In this document: positions 51,587-64,000 of the stretch, piece after piece | Layout: each line of letters opens with the position of its first letter | Numbering within the stretch: position 1 is the first letter of the stretch | The notes under the pieces: generated by a model | Seen by the model: the letters and a program-made list of their open reading frames with translations, nothing else | What the model was told of the DNA's origin: nothing | The model's database searches: none | Assembly (NCBI RefSeq): GCF_910592395.1 | Contig: NC_088309.1 | Location: forward strand, 7,194,501-7,258,500 | Origin: Lineus longissimus | Taxonomy: Eukaryota; Nemertea; Pilidiophora; Heteronemertea; Lineidae | Direction: 5' to 3' | Length of the DNA stretch: 64,000 nt | Made by a program: the position numbers and the translations under genes

Positions 51587-52428
51587 ACAAAACGTTTATC
51601 GGTTTAGGTTATTATTTGTACCAGTCCTCTGGCTAGCCAAAGCGCCAAGCACATTACAAAATGTGTAATTTTCGAGTTTGCTAAAAAAGGTTTAATGTTT
51701 TGTAATAATTTTAAGTCTGTTATACCATAATTCAGTATTTTTTGGACATAAATCAACATGATTTTTTTATTTTTCCAAGTGTTTGTGCTAAAATTTTATA
51801 TATACATGTATGACTTCATAAACAACGTGTACAGTATTATCAAATAAAATGTAATCCATGGAGGTTTACTTCCTGCTGAATTTTGACTCGATGCCTTTGT
51901 CTAAGCAGCAAGAGAGAGCTTATCACAGCATTATCACAGGTGCTGATGTCACTTTCACGCATCTGTCCTATCCACTGTGCGCAACATCCGTCTTATCCAC
52001 TCTGACAGCCCAAGTCTCAGATCTTTTCCTATGTTTAATTGTCCCTATCCCAAAAGCACTGAGAAAGACCAAAGTAACAAAAATATCAAATTTGTACAGT
52101 ATTTTTTTCATTCTCATTTTGTTATTATATACATTTCACAGTCAAAATACAACCAACAGTCACTCACCCGAGGCCACGGATTTTACATCGAAATCAAATT
52201 GTCACAATCATGGTCACTGTCTATTTTGGTACCCTTCTGTGCAAGAAAAGCCACATACACTACATTTTTCCTTCAATTGAGATAATTATCCAAGCTTGGA
52301 AGAGGTCCCACTTGTATTACATACTCAAACAGGCTTCGTACTGGAGACCAACCTGGTTTTATCTGAATCAAGTCATAGTCTTTAGGAGTTTATTCCTTCT
52401 CTGGCTGAAGTCTTCAAGATGGTGTTTT
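51587..52428. other. Convergent NWD/ETFA 3' interval
   Basis: 842 bp between the two stop codons hold both 3' untranslated regions. A minus-strand AATAAA (tttatt at 52389-52394) lies 35 bp beyond the ETFA stop. Overlapping plus-strand frames between 51858 and 52551 run into the last ETFA exon and look like chance. Confidence 0.6.
51843..51848 (+). terminator. Candidate polyadenylation signal of the NWD gene
   Basis: A canonical AATAAA lies about 257 bp after the NWD stop codon and well before the ETFA stop codon on the other strand. It is the best placed hexamer in this interval, but cleavage is not shown. Confidence 0.55.
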
Positions 52429-55689
<3,261 letters not shown>

Positions 55690-56312
55690 TGTGTAGGTAT
55701 AAATGACCTTCTTGATTACTGGCGGCCTAAAGTTCGATTGTTTAGGACGATTTTGAGTGGGTAAAATAAAGAAGCAGTCGAGCTTTCGCAACTGGCTAAA
55801 GGTGAAGGTCGGTTTAGAGATGCCGGTCACCGACAGAGGGTGCTCCCATTCAGTCTTGGTCTCAGGTACATTAAAATTTTTGTGAATGTAAAATGTGCGT
55901 GACTTACACTACTGATAGGTTGCGCCTGGAAACAAGAGTGTATAGTGCAATACGTCATGACATCAATTATCAATAAAATGTCAAGCCAAATGGTTAGAGA
56001 ATCTCAAATTATGCCTTGATATCTCTCCCGATTTTCAATATTTTTTGATAGATCTGTGTCCAGCGGATAAAGAAAGTAATGAAGATCTGATAAAAGTAGT
56101 TGTGAGAGACTGAAAGAATTGCCAGGCTGTTTGTGCAGTGGTTTTGTAAACCTGTGGCTGTGTCCCACTTCAAATCTGACTGATGAAGAAAGTGTTGTCT
56201 TCTCCGGCTAGCATAGCATGATAGTGTATTGATCAGTTCCCATGCTTGTAAGCTAACAGCTGTTGGATCGTTTCTTTTGGTCAAACCGTTTCGGAGAGTT
56301 TGTAACGTCAAA
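55690..56312. promoter_or_regulatory. Divergent ETFA/SVOP intergenic region, candidate bidirectional promoter
   Basis: Only 623 bp separate the start codons of two genes pointing away from each other, so both 5' leaders and promoters must lie here unless either gene has a remote leader exon. I see no clear TATA box for either direction. No credible coding sequence is present. Confidence 0.6.
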
Positions 56313-59300
56313 ATGTTGAATCGACTGGTGAAGTTTCGACGTGGGCAAGGGGATAGCTACGAAGATTTGAAGGGTGCAGATGTTTCACCAACGACAGAGT
56401 CTGGAGCCAGTGCCAGTGGTGGTGTGGAAATCAATCCTGATTTACAACATCCCCAGATTGGTGACGGGAAAGGTTTTTCAGAAGGTGAGTTATTAAGTGT
56501 TGGATAGCTGTCAGTCAACTATCAATTAATTAGTCTATCGGTAGTGAATAGGCTGATTTCTCAAAGTCATTAAAGACTCGCTGCATGCCAATTTATATTT
56601 ATACTGCCATTGTTTGTTGGTCCTGAAGCTTATTTAAAAAGATATAATCTGCAGGACTTGCAAACAATGATGATAAATCGGCAAGAATAAAATAGAAATA
56701 ATAGAAATGTACCCAGTATGTGCCACAATTTTAAACACTGATACATCGTTCTATCTTCTATCCTTTCAGAGGTATTTACAGTTGACCAAGCTGTCGACAG
56801 GATTGGATTTGGAATATTTCAAGTCAAACTTTCTTTTCTGACTGGGCTGTCATGGGTAAGTGTAATGTTGTCACCTCTTAAACTAAAAGAAATTTGCTTG
56901 ATCCTGTTTTAAAGGTCTACCTGTGTTCATGTTCAACTAAGAAAAATTGGTGGTTGTTGTTGGATTGTTGCCATGAAAAATACGCACATAACAGCCATAA
57001 CTGCTCCCATCCAAGCTCATCTTTGTTTGGACGGCATCCCAAAGACTATGCAAGCTTGTCTTTTGTTTGGGCAGACTACCCAAGCTCATCTTTGTTTGGG
57101 CAGCCATCCAAAGACTAACCAAGCTCATCTTGGTTTTGACAGCATCCCAAACACTGCCCAAGCTCATCTTTGTTTGGGCAGCCTTCCAAAGACTACCCAA
57201 GCTCATCTTGGTTTTGACAGCATCCTGAAGACGAGATGCAAGCTTGTCTTTGTTAGGACAGCATCCCAAAGACTTGGCAAGCTTAAGTGTCCTATTTTGA
57301 ACAGACTCCAAAGCATATCCTGTTAATGTATTGCCATCCCAAAGACTATGGTCCAACCATGGCCTGGTTTTTGAATACCCTTCTCATAATGCCGGGCCTG
57401 AGATTGCAAGTATGAAGTGGACATTGTCTCTTTTGTCTCGTACAGTATTTTCATTATTATTGATCAAGAACTCCCTGGCCTGCCTGCTTGATTTTCAGGC
57501 TCATAAACCTGCACAGAGGGCATCTGTCATCCAGATATGATTGGAATATAATTCTATTCTATTACATTACCCTAAATGCCCTAACTCACTATATATAAAT
57601 GGCATTACTGACTCTGGAGAATGACTGAATAGAATGCAGGCAGTAATAGATTCCATTCTACTGCTGAATACTTAATCACTATTCACTGTTAAGGGTAGAA
57701 CCCCTCTATTAAAGATGCCTTTGGATGTTTGGGGCTGAGATTTCCTGTCCTTTACAGATAGGTGTCCTGATTAAAGAGGCCAAATTGGATGAAAATGACA
57801 AATTTGGGACCAAAATCAGTGACCTTAATAGAGAGGACTGTGTCCTGCTTACAGAGGTGTCACCTAAAGAGAGGTTCCTCTGTAATTGCACTTTTTATGA
57901 TGCTTTTTGCATTGTGGGCAGCATGAGCAGGGTCAATTGCATGATTCTATGAACATTCCCAACAAAAATGAGAGGGCTGTTTGAAATGTCCCACTACTGT
58001 AGACAGCCCGGGTGACTTTTGGTACGCAACCTGCTTCTTACAATACATTGTTGATCCTTTGACTTCGAGTGAGTGATCCTAGCATTGAAAAGCTTCGCCA
58101 TTGAAGCCCTCTGCATTTATTTTTCTTTCAAGACAATAATCTGAGTGGTCCATAGAGATATCCTGAGAAAGGTCAAAGTTGAAAGAAACAGAATCATCAG
58201 TGGTGTCTCCAAGGAGATGAAAATACTCCTCTCGGTTAATGTTACATTATTGTACTCTTGATATTCTTTGTTGAGTATTGTTCAGTCAAACGAGAGGTTT
58301 CCTAGCAATAAATGAATAAAGTTATTTTACACCTCATTAATCCTGCAATGGGCATCTCAGGCGTATGCGACGGAAAAGAAAATAGCTCCTAAGGCTTGTC
58401 TGTATTATCTTTTGGTCCTCTGATGATAAGATTTGATCAAAATTTTAGTTCTTATTGCTTAGGAGAAAACATTTCCGTGTCAATTCTCTTTTATCAAAAC
58501 AACACAAAGGAGACAAAAGCAAGCTATTATACTGTAATGCCTAATTGAAGACTCACAGGAAGAAAAGTCATCTTGGCACACATGGCTCCATGATTGCATT
58601 ATTAAGTCTCTTTATGGCAGTAAAATGGCAGTGTATTGTTTTGATATATCTGTTGTCCTGTATGCAGTTTGTCAGACATGTTAGAATGACTTATGAATGC
58701 CACCATCATACTACTGGCTGCAAGTTTGATATGATGCCTGGCTTTGTTATTGATTTTGTTGGACCAGGCTCATGAATAAAAAATGGAGGACTCCTATTGC
58801 TTGTATATTTTTGCGAAAGATTGTTTTTCTCCATTGCCTTCCATTCTATAGATTTGAATCAATTTTTCATCAGAAAGAGAGGTATTCAGTTATGTGTTTG
58901 GTCTGCAGTGAAACAATACCCCTTTTCTCTTATTCTTGTTAAAGTGGATTTCGCACGACCAACGTTTCTGCCTACTTTTTGCATTTTCCCAGGGGGTGAA
59001 AATGAACCTTCTCATTCCCTGTAAATAAGTCCAGCGCAGATCAGTAAGCTAGAGTCGGCCTGATGAACATGTGGACGACGATAGGGCCTGCAAGAGGGTT
59101 CCATTCAGAAACTCGGATATGACTTAATGATGCATCAAAATCAATTGCTTGGATACCGCCTGAGGCGTGATAAGAGAACATCCTGAGACTGTAACTTCAC
59201 AATCACAGGTCATTTTCCCAGTGTTTATGAATGCTTGAGGCAATTGAATGATGCATATGCTCCTTGGTCTATCAATGAATTCAACTCTGGCTTTTTCCCC

Positions 59301-62300
59301 TTAAATTAGCCTTATCTCAATATCTCCACTTCAACCTCTACTGCCTCCTTATAGCTGGAGGAGACCAACTGAACAGTGGTGTCTTGTCCATTGTATATTC
59401 ACCAATATCTAGATCAGTTACTCTGTTTCAGATGGCGGATGCCATGGAGATGATGATCCTCAGTATCTTGTCCCCAGCGCTCCACTGCGCCTGGAGGCTG
59501 GAGGGATGGAAACAAGCATTGACAACGACCGTAAGTGAATTATTGTGTGTACGGGGAACGGTGAAACGTCCATTAAAGGACACCCTTGAGGTTGACAGTT
59601 AATTTGATGGCTCCAGTCGAGAAGTAGAGGTTGAATTGAATCCTCACTTGCGATCACCATTTGGGGAGGAAAGAATCTAAACCTCTATATTGTTATCAAG
59701 TAGGCCTACGCCATTGAGCCCGGTACTCCCGAAAGAAGCACGTTGTCAGTCCTACTTTTGTAAAGAAGTCTAGTGAAAATAGCAGAAAAATTAGAAAAAC
59801 AAAAGAAGTATGAACAGTTCCTTCAACTGGTTTCCCTGTAGCTTTCATTGAAAAACACTACACAACTATGGCCCATGCAAAGAAGATCTCAAATATGTCA
59901 CAATCTCAGGTTACCATCCTTTAGGATCTGTGGCAGGGTTTTCTGTTTCTACAGGATTACAACAGGTCTTTGCATCACTGGAGCAATTTCTGAGCCATGT
60001 GGGCTGATGTTTTTAAAAATGACTGTGGTAAAGGAAACCATTTCTGTAAATGTAGCATCCTGTACCTTAACGCTTTCACATCGGGAATACTTTATTGATG
60101 CTCTTCTATGACAGGAGTATGGCTCAGTTGACTGAGCCTAATCCTGTAAATGGTTCCATATCTTAAAAAGGCAGTCTATGCATTGATATCATCACATCCG
60201 ATATTCTCTGAGGACTGGGAGATTTTTAAAGCAACAGCTCTAATATGTATATGGTACTGTGTGGCAATCCTTGCACATTGTGAAATGAATGTATGTAATT
60301 GTACTTGTATGTATTTGTATGATTTTGAATTTCAGGTTGTCTTTTGTGGAATGATGTTGAGTTCCAGCATATGGGGAAGCATTTGCGACAAGTTTGGCAG
60401 ACGAACTGTAAGTTTCCTTAATTTATGAAACCAAGCCGATTGTTTTGAGTAATACTGATAACCTACCAGACGTCAACTTTTAAACTGTGGAACGACTGTC
60501 TTCTGTTTGTGTGATGATTGTTACCTTGAATTGCAGGCTCTTCTTCTGTGTTCACTGTTTACGTTCTACTACGGAATCTTGAGCGCCCTCTCACCAATAT
60601 TCATCTGGTTGCTGATTCTTCGTGGTCTAGTTGGCTTTGGCATAGGTGGTGCACCTCAATCGTAAGTAACAGTGTCACACTCGGAAGTTTTCGAATTAGT
60701 GTTTTCATAAGAAAATGCTCTAGAAAAGTTTCTTTGTAGATGACGCTAAAGATATACATCTTAAAGTGACAAAAGGCATTCACAGATTCCCACATTTGGG
60801 TCTAACATACATGAACTTGTTTGTCTTTCCATCAGTATGTTACTATGTAAATTAACTGTTGGATATGTGCAAATGGGATAGACAAATGGGTTTCTGTTTG
60901 TTTTGCTTCTATCTTATCATCTGTTCAAACTACTCGGTGGATTCTTCTTGCTCCTTTCCTCCAGTCTTATGTTTACTATGTCAACTCCCAAGATGTGCTC
61001 TCCTCTGATTAGCAAGGTGGCCAATTTATATAGGGTTCATAGATAACCCTCAACGATTTCGTAGGCAACATAAAAACTGCTGAAAAACTATTTGATAAGT
61101 TTTAAAATTCCTAGAAAACAAGGAGCAAGGTTCTTATGGTCGTTTTTCTTCCGTTTATTTTCAGGGTTACCCTGTATGCTGAATTCTTGCCATCATCAGT
61201 TCGGGCTAAGTGTGTAGTTCTGATAGAGGTAGGTTTGACCACTCTTTTATGGTGGTGTTGGCTAATTGTTTGAGGTGCTGGACACTGCTATCACTAGTAT
61301 CAGTGAATATGGGACAGAGCAAAATACCTTATGGGGCTTGAATAATAGCAGGATACCTCTGTCATTGCAGCTTTCCATGTCGAGTGACCAATACAGTTGA
61401 ACTTTACATAGATAAATTTAAAGGACATTTTTACTTGATATCGGGTGACCTCTGATAGCCCTGGTTGTAGCTTACCTTATCTCCCCAAAAAGGACTAGGT
61501 TTTATCATTATTTGTCTGGTGTTTTCAGCTGTTTTGGGCTATTGGTGCATGTTTTGAGACGATCCTGGCTCTAGTGGTGATGCCTACTCTAGGATGGAGG
61601 TGGCTTTTAGGACTATCTTCTCTACCCCTACTCATATTTGCTATTTTCTGCGTTGTAAGTATTCTTTGTTCTCTGAGATGTAGGCACCCTTAAAGTAACT
61701 CAATCTTAGCAAGGAGATGGCCACCACAACCTACTTTGTTCTTGCTGCGGACTCAGGTACAGGACTCTAAGGTATCTCTAATGCCTCATTTAAAGAAAAG
61801 TGGCAGTTAAAGTGACTTTCACAAGGTCACAAGCAAATGTGGTCAGGGCCCCCTCCCACTGCTTGATATTGCCAGGCCAATATTAGCACCATTTCTTCTT
61901 CAGTGGTTACCAGAGAGCGCCCGCTATGACATGACACGAGGAAACACAGAGAAAGCTTATGCTACGTTGCAAAGAATAGCTAAGGAAAACAATAAACCCA
62001 TGCCAACTGGTAGATTAGTACACTCAACCACTAATATCAAACAGACTGTAAGTATTTTATTCCTTTTCTCCTGTGTAACAGAGATGTGCCTTATGATATT
62101 TTTTTGTGGACTTCCATTATTTCTCCCCCTGAAATGGGTTTCATTTCACAGCAGAAATGGAAAGATCTCTGTCTGAGCTCTCAGAAGAAGTTTGCATTTT
62201 CAAAACTGGACCAAACGTAAGCATTTTAAGCATATTTTGGTGAGTAATGGTAGTTCTTGGGCAAGTAATGTATCTTGTACCAATGTCCCAACACGCTAAC

Positions 62301-64000
62301 ATTGACAGTGTTGTAATTAGAACATTCAAAATTTGGTGATATTGATTTCTTTTCATTTCGTTATACAGCAGGTAAAACGAGGACAGATCAAAGACCTTTT
62401 TACTCCAGAGTTTAGAAGAACAACTTTTTTGCTGTGGTTCATTTGGTGAGTATACCCTGGAACCTCCTTAACAGGGGACTCCTCTGTTTCCAGGATACCT
62501 TCTCTATCAAGGACTGTGGACGTAGACAACTGGGTATTCTGCTATTCATTTTTGAACTCTTGGTTTGACTTGGAGAGAGAAAAAATGTCATTTGTAATTA
62601 AAGTGAATTCACATTGAAAAATAATTCCTTTTCCAGGCTAGCCTGTGCGTTTTCCTATTATGGTATAGTCCTAATGACAACAGAATTGTTTGAAGTTGGA
62701 GATAGTTGCCATGGTAAGTAAAGACACAATTCAAAACATGGTTACAAACTCCCAGTCCTCCGTTATATGATTTTTGTGTGAGAGTGTGTCTGGAAATGAG
62801 GAATATCAGTATGGTTACCAGGGAGCTGTGGGAGGCCTTCAGCCCCATTCAGCGGAGCCTGCAAAAGCTCATGAAATTGCCAAACCAACCTTTTACTGCA
62901 TCGAGATTTACTGAAACTTGACATTGGCACCCAAGAGAAGCATTGTATGCCCCGATTATGAAACAAAAATTGCCTGACTTGGAAATTACCACTGGCCCGC
63001 TAGGCAGATTATTCTTCTCTCCCCGCTGAAAGGGGTTTGATTGAAGCTGCTCCCTGCCGTGTCTGTCTGCCGTAGGGGGCTTCTAAATATTTCCTTGGAC
63101 ATCAATATGCATACGCCTTCTTTAGGAGTGATACCCCAGATAATCAGCTGAAATGTATTCAGTTCTTATCGTTAGGTATTTGTCATCTTGCAGGTGGGAC
63201 GGGAGCTGGTGAGACAGGGGAGCCGATATGTCCGGCTGAGTGTAAGATGCTTACAACGAAAGATTATACTGATTTACTATGGACTTCTATTGCGGAGTTT
63301 CCAGGTGAGTTGAAATTCTGAAATAATTTGATTGTTGCTTAACATTGTGTTCTAAGTGTGTACTTATATTTGCTGGTTGCGGTTAGAATTCTGCCTGTGG
63401 GCAATTTGTTTCAGTCAGGAGCTGCACAGTAGAAAATTCATTGGAGGCAGGAGATTTTCAATTTAAGTGATGACTGGGGTTTTAATTTATGGACAGATGA
63501 AGCTCTATTTCCTATCTTATTTCAGGACTGTTTATCACAGCAGCTGTGATTGAGAGATTAGGACGAAAGAAGACCATGGCTATGGAGTTTGTTGTCTTCT
63601 CTTTCTTTACCCTTCTAGTTAATATGTGCACATCAAGGTATGTTATTCCCAGAGCTGTGGAACTCAATCCCGGGAAATAGGAAAGACATGGACAAGAACG
63701 GCTTTGTGTCTAAATTTAAAGACAGTCTTCAAAGGACACTTGGGAAGCGCTTAGAGCAGCTTAGTAGGGGAATATGCGCTATATAAGACTATATCAGACT
63801 GGGTTGTTCTATTTTTCTGAGATTTTATGAAAGTCATGGCATTATTTTGTATTGATATTATATGATAGTATTGAAAAAGGTCATGATTAAAATTTTTAAT
63901 GAGATACTTCCCCATTTATGTTTCAGGGCACTCCTCACTTTTTTCCTGTTTGTTGCTAGAGCATTTATATCCGGGGCATTCCAAGCAGCCTATGTGTACA
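56313..64000 (+). CDS. SVOP: Synaptic vesicle 2-related protein (MFS transporter), 3' end beyond window
   Basis: Thirteen exons seen: 56313-56484, 56770-56855, 59432-59530, 60336-60407, 60537-60661, 61165-61228, 61529-61654, 61904-62047, 62369-62445, 62637-62713, 63194-63304, 63526-63637 and 63927 to the right edge. All junctions are GT-AG and in phase; about 446 residues are covered (vertebrate SVOP about 548). The protein is a major facilitator superfamily carrier related to SV2 and to organic ion transporters; the vertebrate form is on synaptic vesicles and its substrate is unclear. Visible marks: a cytosolic N-terminus with [24 protein letters not shown] in the first membrane span, DKFGRRT in the loop between spans 2 and 3, [65 protein letters not shown] and [15 protein letters not shown] at the edge. 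The ATG chosen is the first in frame. No defect is seen. The last spans and C-terminus are missing. Confidence 0.96.
57012..57292. repeat. 39-bp minisatellite, eight units
   Basis: Units begin with caagctcatctttgtttggg or caagcttgtcttt at 57012, 57051, 57081, 57120, 57159, 57198, 57239 and 57279. The usual spacing is 39 bp, with one 30-bp unit. Two unit subtypes alternate in the middle. Because 39 is divisible by 3, long frames stay open on both strands (a 13-residue TKMSLGSLW-type repeat on minus), but these are by-products. Confidence 0.9.
57690..57890 (+). repeat. Dispersed repeat of the 'cttaatagagaggt' type, best copy
   Basis: It contains phrases such as gtcctgattaaagagg, gaccttaatagagagg, cttacagaggtgtcac and aaagagaggttcctctgtaa. 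It aligns with the reverse complement of 10771-10920. The repeated sub-unit suggests the element is itself built from a short tandem motif. Confidence 0.7.
62452..62525 (+). repeat. Weak fragment of the dispersed repeat family in an SVOP intron
   Basis: The phrases tggaacctccttaacagggg and ctctatcaaggactgtgg match the style and order of the 57690 copy, with several changes. It lies just after SVOP exon 9. Confidence 0.4.

Larger units (their letters stand above)
56856..59431 (+). other. SVOP intron 2, repeat-bearing
   Basis: This 2.6 kb intron holds a 39-bp minisatellite (57012-57292) and a copy of the dispersed 'cttaatagagaggt' repeat (57690-57890). The rest shows nothing I can identify. 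It interrupts the first membrane span between Trp and Met of the LSWMADAME block. Confidence 0.8.

Overview
The window is animal nuclear DNA. Genes are split by short GT-AG introns, coding density is low, the DNA is AT-rich, and there are many decayed repeats. The proteins are ordinary bilaterian ones. Frequent 'taggcctac' and 'acatgtac' words and the repeat style suggest a marine invertebrate, either a non-vertebrate deuterostome or a lophotrochozoan. I cannot name the species or phylum from sequence alone.

Layout. Positions 1-33193 hold no recognisable exon. They are best read as the first intron (still open at the left edge) of a minus-strand PDE8-type cAMP phosphodiesterase, whose lipid-anchor first coding exon lies at 33194-33448. 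Within this stretch are two copies of a ~400 bp element with terminal inverted repeats, a perfect 3 x 67 bp tandem repeat, a degenerate ~160 bp repeat field, tRNA-related fragments and long G/C homopolymers. Four further genes then follow closely: PGPEP1 (pyroglutamyl-peptidase I, plus, 4 exons, complete); an NWD1/NWD2-family NACHT-WD40 protein (plus, 7 exons in my model, last exon 4.6 kb); ETFA (electron transfer flavoprotein alpha subunit, minus, 9 exons, complete); and SVOP (synaptic vesicle 2-related MFS transporter, plus, 13 exons seen, running off the right edge).

Arrangement. PDE8 and PGPEP1 are head-to-head (2.1 kb between start codons). NWD and ETFA are tail-to-tail (842 bp between stop codons). 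ETFA and SVOP are head-to-head (623 bp between start codons, a candidate shared promoter). The genes serve unrelated processes: cAMP breakdown, N-terminal pyroglutamate removal, STAND-type sensing or scaffolding, mitochondrial beta-oxidation electron transfer, and membrane transport. I see no operon-like functional link.

The most notable points are the C-terminal CAAX-type box on the NWD protein, its 4.6 kb final exon and a phase-compatible remote first exon, the compact ETFA/SVOP divergent pair, the duplicated inverted-repeat element, the identical 67-bp triplet, and a 38-bp palindrome set in a degenerate minisatellite. I did not find convincing evidence for a wholly new biological system.
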